Notes under the pieces: model-generated
Databases searched by the model: none
Seen by the model: the letters and a program-made list of their open reading frames with translations, nothing else
What the model was told of the DNA's origin: nothing
Made by a program: the position numbers and the translations under genes
Shown: positions 35,100 to 43,472 of the stretch, piece by piece
Numbering within the stretch: position 1 is the stretch's first letter
Layout: the number at the start of each line of letters is the position of its first letter
NCBI RefSeq assembly: GCF_008932115.1
Contig: NZ_CP044543.1
Coordinates: 4,656,501-4,720,500, forward strand
Source of the DNA: Bradyrhizobium betae
Lineage (GTDB): Bacteria; Pseudomonadota; Alphaproteobacteria; Rhizobiales; Xanthobacteraceae
Length of the DNA stretch: 64,000 nt
Reading direction: 5' to 3'

Positions 35100-35870
35100 T
35101 CAGTTTCCGGCCGGGTACGCCGCCGGAGCGGCATGCGCCCTGTTCAGGAGGATGCCGACTTCGTCGAGGTCCTGCATCGGCACGTCGATGGTCTCGCCAG
35201 CCGGGATGTTGATGCGGTATCCGACGTAGCGCCGGGCCACGATCGCGTCGAAGCCGAGGCGGTCGCGGAGTTTCTTGCGCAGCTTGCTGACGTGGCTCTC
35301 GATCACGCTCTCGTCGAAGGTCGACTCGAAGATGCCATAGACCGCGTTGAAGATCTGCGTCTTGGTGATCCACTTGCCGTGGTTGCTGACCATATATTCG
35401 AGAATGCGCAGTTCGCGGCGGGGCAGGGTGAGGGCGTGGCCCGCGATCTCGGGGTCACGTCCGTTGAAGAAGACCTGGATCCTGGTCTCGCACGGCCTCG
35501 GTAGCTCTCCCACCCGGCGGCGCGCGATCGCGGCCGTTCGGGCGAGGATCTCGCGCAGGTGAATCGGCACGTGCACGACGTCGTCGACGCCCGATTCGAA
35601 CAGCTCAAGCGTGTTCTTGAGCATTTTCTGGCTGCTCATGGCGATGATGGGAGCCGAAGAGCGCTTGCGCATCGCCCGCGGCAAGCTTCCGCGGGAATCG
35701 CAATCCCCGAGGAGGAACGCGTCGACCGCTGCCAGATCCGATTCACTCGCAGATTGCAGCCATTCCCAGAATTCTCCGGAGGAGAATCCGATCGACGATA
35801 CGCCTTCGCGAACAAGCCCTGCAACGTAGCTGTTCGTGACGCTCTCGCGATCATCAACGATAATATACAT
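35100..35870 (-). CDS. lafR: FtcR/LafR-type orphan response regulator
   Basis: This 256-residue OmpR-type regulator has an N-terminal receiver-like domain (YIIVDDRESVTNSYVAGLV) and a C-terminal winged helix (HGKWITKTQIFNAVYGIFES). Orthologues FtcR (Brucella), Rem (Sinorhizobium) and LafR (Bradyrhizobium) are master activators of flagellar genes. The phospho-acceptor position is not canonical: the third strand reads DAFLLGDC, so Asp50 or Asp56 could be the site. No histidine kinase is nearby. The start at 35870 matches the family; ATG 35954 would add 28 residues. Confidence 0.88.
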   Translation of the reverse strand: MYIIVDDRESVTNSYVAGLVREGVSSIGFSSGEFWEWLQSASESDLAAVDAFLLGDCDSRGSLPRAMRKRSSAPIIAMSSQKMLKNTLELFESGVDDVVHVPIHLREILARTAAIARRRVGELPRPCETRIQVFFNGRDPEIAGHALTLPRRELRILEYMVSNHGKWITKTQIFNAVYGIFESTFDESVIESHVSKLRKKLRDRLGFDAIVARRYVGYRINIPAGETIDVPMQDLDEVGILLNRAHAAPAAYPAGN

Positions 35871-36682
35871 CAGTCTTCGCCCCTGTTTCGCACTTGTTGC
35901 GGCCGGCTGGTTGTTGTGATGACCCGGCTCGGCAACGATGCTGTTTGACGACATTCCTTTCCCGCGTACCGTTATTATGGCTTCGATGTTCGCGGGCAGC
36001 CCTACGCATTCAGTGCCTGCGTGCGCAGGCCTGCTACTTCGACTCGATACTGAACGCTTACTGTGAGGCCCGGCGGGTGTCTTACGGATCACCTCGCGGA
36101 GCGGATTGAGACAGCGACCTAGAACAGTTGCGCCAAGTTGCTTATTCGAACGCTACTGAACTCTGTCGATCCCCTCGCCAACTGGCGAGAATCACTTGAG
36201 TAGGACCGTAACAATTGCCGATTTCCGATCAAGCGCGCGCAACAAAGCGATTGCTATGTGTGTTTGATGCTGTTGATTCGTTTCGGGTTGTTTCTTTGTA
36301 TATCCAATCGCATCAGTTGATTTTAAATCCGAACTAGTTTTGCACCGCGGCGGGCCTAAAGTTCCGCATCCCCGTATAATCACAGCTATTTTGCGTTGTG
36401 TCGCGAGTGACGTGCATGGAGGGGTTTTCAACCCCGAATTGACTCTCGAGCCCGTTTATCCACATGCGACAATTCGACTCATGTACGGAACGGCGACTCC
36501 AGCTTGGCGAAATCTTGGCGAGTGTGTGTCTTTCGAGTCGCACTATCGCCACGTGCATGACGCGTTGGACTCATGTCGCGTCGCGTTGCGCGTGATGAAA
36601 GGTTTTCGCTGCGCACGTTTCAGGCAAGCTTCGGCAACTAACTTCACCGTTCAATAGACCGAACCGAACGGAGCATTTTCAC
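35871..36682. other. Gene-poor interval upstream of lafR
   Basis: About 810 bases without a gene I can support. The left part must hold the lafR promoter (on the minus strand CATAAT near 35977 is a possible -10). The stretch from about 36190 to 36420 is visibly richer in A and T than the rest of the window. GGGGTTTTCAACCCC at 36421-36435 can form a hairpin. Short open frames, including one at 36340-36657, have no convincing protein character. No tRNA or small RNA was recognised. Confidence 0.5.
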
Positions 36683-37627
36683 ATGTTGTCCGATGGACAA
36701 GCTCGTCCCGGCGAGACCGCTGATGTTTCCGCGGCAGCGAAGCCGGCTCCGGAAGCGCGCGATAACAAGGACAATGCGGCGCGAGCGACCACCAAGCCTG
36801 CTGCGAGCTCGAGGCGAGCATCGGCAGCGGCGAGCGATGAAACCCTGGCGAAGGAAGCGCTCGAGGGGCTGAAGCGCATTCGTGCAAAGGCGCGCCTCGA
36901 CAAGATGGCGATACCCAAGCCTGCGCCAGTCGTGATGAAGCCCGCGACGATCGTGGCCAAGCCGCCGCCGCCCCGTCCGACCTGGGTGGCGCCGCTCGCG
37001 ACATTGGCGGTGGCCGCTATTCTCGTTGTCTGCGCCTGCACCGGCGTGATCGCCTATCTCACCACGCAGCCAGCCCAGAGCAACGTCGCGGCCAATATGG
37101 AGATCAGGAATCTGCGCGAGACCGTCGCGCAGCTGCGCAAGCAAGTGTCGGGCGTGTCCGAAAATCTCGACGGCCTGCGAACCGCGGTCGATCAATCGAG
37201 CAAGGCGACCAACGACCGCTTTGGCCGTTTCGCCGAGAACCTGGATCGTATCGAACGGGTCAGCTCGTCCTCGACGGTGAAGCTCGACAAGCTCGCGCAG
37301 GCACAGGTCCAGGCTCCGGCGCCCGTGGCCTCACAACCGCAGCAGCCGATGCCGGTGATGGCCTCGGTCACCGCGCCCGAGATCACGGGTTCGGTGGCTC
37401 CATCCGAGCGCATGACGGCGCCGCGCAAGGTGATCAAGGGCTGGTCAGTTCGCCAGGCCTATGAGGGGATTGCGATCCTGCAAAGTCCGAACGGCGTCAT
37501 AGAGGCCGTGTTGGGACAGCAGGTGCCCGGCCTTGGCCGCATCGAGGACATCAGGAACGAGAACGGCCGTCTGGTGGTGGAAGCCAGCGGCGGCGTCATC
37601 TACTCGTCACGCAAGGCAGCGCCCTGA
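36683..37627 (+). CDS. Membrane protein with coiled coil, function unknown
   Basis: The 314-residue protein has a disordered Ala/Lys/Pro-rich N-terminal cytoplasmic part, one membrane helix at about residues 105-130 (LATLAVAAILVVCACTGVIA), and a periplasmic coiled coil (IRNLRETVAQLRKQVSGVSE). It ends in a small beta-rich domain (AYEGIAILQSPNGVIEAVLG). I do not recognise a named family. GGAG lies 10 bases before ATG 36683. It ends 13 bases from the convergent marR gene. Confidence 0.75.
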   Translation: MLSDGQARPGETADVSAAAKPAPEARDNKDNAARATTKPAASSRRASAAASDETLAKEALEGLKRIRAKARLDKMAIPKPAPVVMKPATIVAKPPPPRPTWVAPLATLAVAAILVVCACTGVIAYLTTQPAQSNVAANMEIRNLRETVAQLRKQVSGVSENLDGLRTAVDQSSKATNDRFGRFAENLDRIERVSSSSTVKLDKLAQAQVQAPAPVASQPQQPMPVMASVTAPEITGSVAPSERMTAPRKVIKGWSVRQAYEGIAILQSPNGVIEAVLGQQVPGLGRIEDIRNENGRLVVEASGGVIYSSRKAAP

Positions 37628-37640
37628 CGAGGGGAGCCTT

Positions 37641-38219
37641 CTACTGGCGGTGATGCTCGAAGCTGGTGCATAGCAGGTCGATTTCCGGCTCCGCGATCGG
37701 TGCGCGGAACAGGCGGCAGCTGAACTCGACCGTCGCCTTGCCGTCGGCAGCGGCACGATCTTCGCGCAGGAAGATGCAGCGCTTGCAAACGTCGGTATGG
37801 TGCCGCTGCTCCGCCGCGTCCGACTGATCCAGCACGTGCCGGAGCGTGTCGCGAAAGCGGATCTTGCCGTCGTCGTCGAGAACGGCGATCGCCTCGACGA
37901 GCACGTTGACGGGGTCGCGCACCAGGAACTTCTTGCCCTGCTGCGTGACGCTGAGCAATACCGAGCGCTTGTCCGTGGCGGAGCGCTTGCGCTCGATATA
38001 ACCGAGCCGTTCGAGTTCGCCGATGATGAAAGAGGCGGTGCCGCGCGTGGTGCCGACATAGCTCGCGAGCGCCGAGGGCGTCCGCGAGAAACGGTTGGCG
38101 CGGGAGAGAAAGCGCAGGGCCATCCATTCGCGGTCGCGCAGGCCGTGCTTGGTGCCTTCGAACCACAGGATGCGGGCCATCTGCCCCAATAATTCAATCG
38201 CTTCGCGAGCTAAAATCAT
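37641..38219 (-). CDS. MarR-family regulator with C-terminal cysteine cluster
   Basis: The first 110 or so residues form a MarR-type winged helix (REWMALRFLSRANRFSRTPS; GTASFIIGELERLGYIERKR). The tail, about 80 residues, is unusual for MarR: Cys145-x2-Cys148, Cys168 and Cys184, with flanking His140/141 and His189/190. Such a set could bind zinc or an iron-sulfur cluster, which would make it a metal or redox sensor. Total length 192. The target is not evident; the divergent side is a long non-coding stretch. Confidence 0.88.
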   Translation of the reverse strand: MILAREAIELLGQMARILWFEGTKHGLRDREWMALRFLSRANRFSRTPSALASYVGTTRGTASFIIGELERLGYIERKRSATDKRSVLLSVTQQGKKFLVRDPVNVLVEAIAVLDDDGKIRFRDTLRHVLDQSDAAEQRHHTDVCKRCIFLREDRAAADGKATVEFSCRLFRAPIAEPEIDLLCTSFEHHRQ

Positions 38220-38887
38220 CTCAAGTCCGGATCGGAAAAAGCCATATTCAATTGGGTCTTTGGTCGTGCAATCCGGGCGGGCGAGAATGAAGCTGTCGAG
38301 CGATGCTTCACTCGAAACGGGACGACTGGCCGCGCTTGGAAGACGCTTCTCCGTTCTGGAGATCGAAGGTTCGGATGTGGAACTAGAGCGTCACAAAGAA
38401 AGTTCGAGTAAATAGTACGGCTCAACTCTTCTGAAAATTTCAGTCAAATGACCGGGGTACGTGTGCAAGATTCCGATAGCGCGCGGTATCAGAGCAACAT
38501 GATGTGTCGTAGCAGCCACTGCGGAGCCCATTTGTTGCCGCATGCTGTTTCAAATCGCGCGGACGTGTGAGGCGCCTGCAACTCGGGTCACGCGAATGAC
38601 GACGGGAGAACCACCATTTTCGGTTAATGGATGTTGCGCTGCGATGTACCTAGACGGTTAAATCCAAAATACGATCGGTCCAGGCATCGAGGACCGACAT
38701 GCGTCGCCGATCCCGGGTATCGCATCGCCCGTCGACAACGGCTTCAGATCGTCGTTCGCCGATCGGCTCTGGCGCGCTCGATCGTCAGGGCATGGCGCTC
38801 GCAGGCTGGTGATTTGCGTTTCGCCTGCAATTATTGGCGAATGCGTCGCCTGAAGGAACAGGGCCAGGCATCAGGAAGGACAGACCG
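38220..38887. other. Intergenic region between marR and dienelactone hydrolase
   Basis: About 670 bases hold no gene I can support on either strand; short frames here look like composition-driven shadows. The right end has a good ribosome binding site (AGGAAGGA) for the hydrolase. I see no clear terminator, tRNA or repeat. Confidence 0.5.
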
Positions 38888-39775
38888 ATGAGCATTGATA
38901 CCACCATGACATCCGACGTCGTCGGGCTGACGAAAGTCGCCCCGGTCTCGCGCCGCGGATTCATGAGCGCCACCGCGGCCGTCGCCGCCGGCTACACGCT
39001 TGCGGCCGGTCCGGTCCGCGCCGAGGTGGTCACCACCGATACCAGCGGCCTCCAGGCCGGCGAGGCCAAGGTCAAGGTCGGCTCGGAAGAGATGCCCGTC
39101 TACTTCGCCCGCCCGGCCGGCAACACCAAGGCGCCCGTGATCATCGTGGCGATGGAGATCTTTGGCCTGCACGAATACATCAAGGACGTGACGCGGCGCC
39201 TGGCCAAGCTCGGTGCATTCGCGATCGCGCCCGATTATTACTTCCGCAAGGGCGTCGATCTCACCAAAGTCAGTGAGATCAAGGATCTGCTGCCGGTCGT
39301 CAATGCCAAGCCGGATGCCGAGCTGCTGTCCGACCTCGATGCGACCGTGGCGTGGGCGGGATCGCAGGGCGGCGACACCGCCAGGCTCGGCATCATCGGC
39401 TTCTGCCGCGGCGGTCGCACCGTCTGGGAATATGCCGCCCATAGCGGCGCGCTCAAGGCGGGCGTCGCCTTCTACGGCACGGTGGTCGACCCGGCGAATC
39501 CGCTGTGGCCGAAGAGCCCGATGCAACTGGCGCCCGAGATGAAAGCACCGGTGCTCGGCCTCTATGGCGGCGCCGACACCGGCATTCCCGTCGCCCAGGT
39601 CGAGCAGATGAAGGCGGCGCTCGCGGAGAACAAGAAGACGGCCGAGTTCAAGATCTATCCGGAGGCGCCGCACGGCTTCCATGCCGACTACCGCGGCAGC
39701 TACCGAAAGGATGCGGCGGAAGATGCCTGGAAGCAGGCCGAGGCCTGGTTCAAGAAGTATGGCGTCCTGAGCTGA
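38888..39775 (+). CDS. Tat-exported dienelactone hydrolase family protein
   Basis: This 295-residue alpha/beta hydrolase has a twin-arginine signal (SRRGFMSATAAVAAG, Arg22-Arg23) and a cleavage region ending GPVRA. The dienelactone hydrolase triad is visible: Cys173 in GFCRGG, Asp230 in GGADTG and His262 in PHGFH. Family members hydrolyse dienelactones in chlorocatechol breakdown, but periplasmic members have uncertain substrates. The start ATG 38888 follows AAGGA. It appears to be a single-gene unit. Confidence 0.9.
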   Translation: MSIDTTMTSDVVGLTKVAPVSRRGFMSATAAVAAGYTLAAGPVRAEVVTTDTSGLQAGEAKVKVGSEEMPVYFARPAGNTKAPVIIVAMEIFGLHEYIKDVTRRLAKLGAFAIAPDYYFRKGVDLTKVSEIKDLLPVVNAKPDAELLSDLDATVAWAGSQGGDTARLGIIGFCRGGRTVWEYAAHSGALKAGVAFYGTVVDPANPLWPKSPMQLAPEMKAPVLGLYGGADTGIPVAQVEQMKAALAENKKTAEFKIYPEAPHGFHADYRGSYRKDAAEDAWKQAEAWFKKYGVLS

Positions 39776-39833
39776 CGACGAATTTCGGAAGGGCGGCCCG
39801 AGTGGCCGCCCGCTTCATTTCAGGGCGCGAGTC

Positions 39834-41102
39834 TCACTTCACCATCGCGCCGTAGACGATGTCCTGGACCTGCTCGCGGTAATATTTGCGCAGCTCACCC
39901 GGCGCCGCGGTTCCCACCACTACGACGAGACGTTCCTTCGGATCGCAGAAGAACTGCGTTCCGAACGCACCGTTCCAGCTGAACTCGCCGGGATTGCCGG
40001 GAACTGATGACAGGCCTTCGCTGGTGCGGACCGCGACCGACAGTCCAAAGCCGAAGCCGGCGCGATGCGGCTCGATGGTCGCCACGTTGTTCTTGATTTC
40101 AGGGCCAAGGTGGTTGGTCGTCATGTGATGCACGGTCTTCGGAGAGAGGATGCGCTGGCCGTCGAGCTCGCCGCCGTTGAGCAGCATCTGCCCGAAGCGG
40201 ATGTAGTCGCCGACCGTCGCAAACGAGCAGGCGCCGCCGCAATCGAACTTGGTCGCCGTGTCGAGCAGCTTGATGGCTTGCGGCTTGCCGGTCAGCGGAT
40301 CGTTGGCAAACGGGCGGGCGAGCCGTGGGCGCTGTGCGTCGGTGGGATGGAAGGTCGCGTCCTTCATGCCGAGTGGCTGCCACACATTGCCGGCGAGATA
40401 CTCGCCGAGCTTCTGCTCGCTCACCTTCTCGACGACAGCACCAAGGACGTCGATCGAAAAACCGTACTCGAATTCCGTCGAGGGCTGATGCGCCAGCGGC
40501 AGTTTCGTGATGCGGTCGATAAAGGCCTGGGTGTCGCCTTCCACCGCGGGCGCGACGCCGTCAGGATATTGCCGCGCGACCGGGCTGGAGCTGTCCGGGC
40601 GACCGCCATACATCAATCCGGACGTATGCCGGTACAGATCGTGGATGAAGATAGGCGAGGCCTGTGGCTCGAGCTTGAGCGAACCGTCGGCCTGGGTCAC
40701 GCCGACCTTCATGTCGGCGAAGCCCGGATAGTAGTCTGATAGCTTGGCCTGAAGCGGCAGCCGGCCTTTCTCCATCAAGGTGAGGCCGGCAACTGCCGCC
40801 ATCGGCTTGGTCATCGAGGCCAGCGCGAAGATCGCGTCGACGGGCATCGGCGTGCCCTTGTCCGGATCGAGCATGCCGTAGGCCTTGTAGTGGACGAGCT
40901 TGCCGTCGCGCGCCACCGCGACGACCGCGCCCGGAACGCGCTTGGCGGCGGCCTCGCGGGCGAAGAAATCGTCGAGCCGGGTGAGACCCTGCTTTGAGAA
41001 ACCGGTGTCGTCGGGACTTGCTTCGGGCAGCGGCGCGGCGCGCGCTGTCCCGAACGTGATGACGGCAGCCGCCGCCGCGATCATGACGATCGTCTTGTTC
41101 AT
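39834..41102 (-). CDS. Exported serine hydrolase, beta-lactamase / family VIII esterase type
   Basis: The 422-residue protein has a signal peptide (TIVMIAAAAAVITFGTARAA) and the class C-like fold with the S-x-x-K motif as Ser96-Met-Thr-Lys99. A YGF motif (FEYGFSIDVLG) fills the usual Tyr position. This pattern is typical of EstB-like esterases and D,D-peptidase-like hydrolases more than of true resistance enzymes. The start at 41102 is set by the signal peptide. It is convergent with the dienelactone hydrolase gene. Confidence 0.88.
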   Translation of the reverse strand: MNKTIVMIAAAAAVITFGTARAAPLPEASPDDTGFSKQGLTRLDDFFAREAAAKRVPGAVVAVARDGKLVHYKAYGMLDPDKGTPMPVDAIFALASMTKPMAAVAGLTLMEKGRLPLQAKLSDYYPGFADMKVGVTQADGSLKLEPQASPIFIHDLYRHTSGLMYGGRPDSSSPVARQYPDGVAPAVEGDTQAFIDRITKLPLAHQPSTEFEYGFSIDVLGAVVEKVSEQKLGEYLAGNVWQPLGMKDATFHPTDAQRPRLARPFANDPLTGKPQAIKLLDTATKFDCGGACSFATVGDYIRFGQMLLNGGELDGQRILSPKTVHHMTTNHLGPEIKNNVATIEPHRAGFGFGLSVAVRTSEGLSSVPGNPGEFSWNGAFGTQFFCDPKERLVVVVGTAAPGELRKYYREQVQDIVYGAMVK

Positions 41103-41223
41103 TGCATCCTCCCAAGGCGAGCTCGTTATGCGAGTGGCTCGCGCGATGCCTAGATCACGTCCGCGCCAGAGCGAAGTCAAGCGCGGGCAGGGCATGTCTG
41201 GGACGCGCCGGAGATGCCGGACC

Positions 41224-42069
41224 CTATCGTCCTTCTCCGGCGCGCCACAGCGCGTCGAGACCGTGCCGATAGGTCGGGTAGTCGAGCGTGACGCCGAGCT
41301 CGCGCTTCAATTTCGCGTTGGAGACGCGGGCGCTGCTGGAATAGAAGCTGCGCGCCATGGCCGACATCTCCGCCGTCGCGAACGCTTCCTCTTTCGGCGG
41401 AGCGATGCCGATGAGTTCCGCGGCGTAGGTGATCACGTCCTGGGGCGGCGCAGGCTCATCGTCGCAGACGTTCCACGTGCCGCCGCTCTGATGGCGTATC
41501 GCGGCCATGATCGCGCTTGCGATGTCGTCGACATGGATGCGGTTGAAGACCTGCCCCGGCTTGATGATGCGCCGGGCCGTGCCGGCCCGCAGCGTCACCA
41601 GCGCGTTGCGGCCGGGCCCGTAGATGCCCGCAAGCCGCAAGATCGCGGCATCGCCATGTGTCGCGTCGGTCCAGGCCTGCTCCGCCGCGAGCCGCATCCG
41701 CGTGCGGTCGAGAATGGCCTGTGGCGGCGTGCTCTCGTCGACCCATCCGCCGGCGTGATCGCCATAGACGCCGATGGTCGAGAGATAGACGATCTTGCGG
41801 CGGCCAGCCGCCAGTGCGTCGCCGAACGCCGCGATGGCGGGATCGCCGGCGCTGCCGGGTGGGATCGACACGACAAGGACGTCGGCGTCGCGGACATGTT
41901 CGAGCGTCTCGCGCGTGGGGTCGCCGGAAAAGGCGTGCAGCTCGATGCCGGAAAGCTCGTCCCGCCTGGCGGGATCGCGCACCGTGCCGGAGATGTGCGA
42001 GAAGGTGCCGCCGAACTTGCGGACGAAGTGCCGGGCACTGTAGCCGAGGCCGAGGATGAAGAGCCGCAT
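41224..42069 (-). CDS. NAD(P)-dependent epimerase/dehydratase-like protein (Rossmann fold)
   Basis: This 281-residue protein begins with a nucleotide-binding strand-turn (RLFILGLGYSARHF), followed by VVSIPPGSAGD and YLSTIGVYGDHAGGWVDE, typical of extended short-chain dehydrogenases of the YeeZ type. The substrate cannot be told from sequence. The start at 42069 was chosen because the following residues are the first Rossmann strand. It diverges from the HAD phosphatase gene. Confidence 0.85.
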   Translation of the reverse strand: MRLFILGLGYSARHFVRKFGGTFSHISGTVRDPARRDELSGIELHAFSGDPTRETLEHVRDADVLVVSIPPGSAGDPAIAAFGDALAAGRRKIVYLSTIGVYGDHAGGWVDESTPPQAILDRTRMRLAAEQAWTDATHGDAAILRLAGIYGPGRNALVTLRAGTARRIIKPGQVFNRIHVDDIASAIMAAIRHQSGGTWNVCDDEPAPPQDVITYAAELIGIAPPKEEAFATAEMSAMARSFYSSSARVSNAKLKRELGVTLDYPTYRHGLDALWRAGEGR

Positions 42070-42207
42070 GCGTCTCCCGTGCAGGTTCCAGCTCGCGCGA
42101 GCTGCGCGCCCTCCGCTCATAAGAGATTTTTGGGTCCGACAAAAGATATTGCAATTTTACTCGCCCGCCGCCCCGGGCGATTGTCGGGCGTCATTGGGGC
42201 ATCGGTC

Positions 42208-42939
42208 ATGCAGGCAGAGGGCGCAGCAGAGCTGATCCGGCGCGCGGCTGCGCTGATCTTCGATGTCGACGGCACGCTGGCCGAGACCGAGGAGCTGCAT
42301 CGGCAGGCCTTCAACCATGCCTTCGTCCGCTGTGGTCTTGGTTGGCATTGGGACCGTGCCGTCTACAGGGACCTGCTGCGGGTCACTGGCGGCAAGGAGC
42401 GTATGCGCGCTTATCACGCAAGGCTTGGGACCGCCCTGCCATTGCCGGATCAGGACGTCGCCGCGCTCCACCGCGTCAAGACCGCGCATTATGCCGAGCT
42501 GATCGAGACCGGCTGCTGCCCGTTGCGGCCGGGCGTGACGGATCTCCTCATGGCCGCGAAGGCGCGCGGCCAGCGGCTTGCGATTGCGACGACGACGTCG
42601 CACGGCAATATCGATGCGCTGCTGTCGCGGGCGCTGGGGCGCCGCTGGGCCGCGGATTTTGACGCGATCGTTGCCGGCGATGACGTCCGCCACAAGAAGC
42701 CGGCGCCCGACGTCTATCTCGAAGTCCTGGCGCGGCTGAAGCTGGATGCATCGGACTGCATCGCGATCGAGGATTCCGCCAATGGCCTGATCGCGGCCTC
42801 ACGCGCGAACATTCCGGTTCTCATCACCCGCAGCATGTTCTTCCGGGATGATGATTTCAGCGAGGCGCGGGTGGTGCTGAATGATCTGTCGGAACTCGGG
42901 GTCCAAACAAAAAGCGAAAAACAACCCCATGCACAGTAG
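42208..42939 (+). CDS. HAD-family phosphatase (CbbY/beta-phosphoglucomutase-like)
   Basis: The 243-residue enzyme has HAD motif I (FDVDGTLAET, Asp19 and Asp21), motif II (IATTTSHGN), the Lys region (VRHKKPAPDVYLEVLARL) and motif IV (CIAIEDSANGL). The alpha-helical cap and the GCCPLRPGV loop fit CbbY-like sugar phosphatases. The frame extends far upstream without a stop, but that part is antisense to neighbouring genes; ATG 42208 begins the recognisable domain. Confidence 0.9.
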   Translation: MQAEGAAELIRRAAALIFDVDGTLAETEELHRQAFNHAFVRCGLGWHWDRAVYRDLLRVTGGKERMRAYHARLGTALPLPDQDVAALHRVKTAHYAELIETGCCPLRPGVTDLLMAAKARGQRLAIATTTSHGNIDALLSRALGRRWAADFDAIVAGDDVRHKKPAPDVYLEVLARLKLDASDCIAIEDSANGLIAASRANIPVLITRSMFFRDDDFSEARVVLNDLSELGVQTKSEKQPHAQ

Positions 42940-42963
42940 AACGTGCCGCCGGGCCCGGCGCGG

Positions 42964-43371
42964 TCAATGGACGCGGTGACTCGTTCTATCGTCCTCTGCC
43001 TGCTCGACAATCTGCGCAATCGGGCTCGACTGATGGTGAACCAGGCGCCAGCCGTCGCCGACGCGGCGAAAATGGTTCGCGGCGGCCAAAGCGGTGCCGT
43101 CGACGATCTCGATGCAGAGCACACGGGCGCTGTCGCCGTCGACGATGGCCTGCGGTTCGGCACAAACGATCTGCGGTCGCTCCGGATTTTGCAGGATATC
43201 GCGCCAGCTTCCGATCACGGTGGCGCGGCCGATGATCGCCGGCCAGCCGGGATGGATACAGGAGATGGCGTCGTCATCCGCCCACATCTGCTCCATGCCG
43301 TCGAAGTCGCCCCTCGAAAAGGCGGCGTAGAAGGCCGCATTCGCGGCGATGACCTTGCTGTCCTTTGCCAT
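42964..43371 (-). CDS. SnoaL-like / DUF4440-type small protein
   Basis: This 135-residue protein has an NTF2-like fold pattern: an N-terminal helix (ANAAFYAAFSRGDFDGMEQM), WADDDAISCIHPGW and GDGWRLVHHQSSP. Such proteins are small enzymes or binding proteins of varied function. ATG 43371 is preferred to the longer open frame upstream. The gene ends only 24 bases from the convergent HAD gene. Confidence 0.82.
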   Translation of the reverse strand: MAKDSKVIAANAAFYAAFSRGDFDGMEQMWADDDAISCIHPGWPAIIGRATVIGSWRDILQNPERPQIVCAEPQAIVDGDSARVLCIEIVDGTALAAANHFRRVGDGWRLVHHQSSPIAQIVEQAEDDRTSHRVH

Positions 43372-43472
43372 GGCTCTCGGGTGGGGCAATGACCGGCAAA
43401 AATCAAGCGCGACTTCCGTTCGATTTTGCGTTCGTTTTTGACCGCAGTGCAACATGGTTGCCTGCTTTGTAG

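Noticed and set aside
36340..36657. 105-residue frame in the gene-poor interval
   Set aside because: No ribosome binding site, no recognisable features, and the codon pattern is unlike neighbouring genes.
40900..42207. Upstream extension of the HAD phosphatase frame
   Set aside because: It is antisense to the serine hydrolase and epimerase genes and its translation is low-quality Arg-rich sequence; ATG 42208 begins the true domain.
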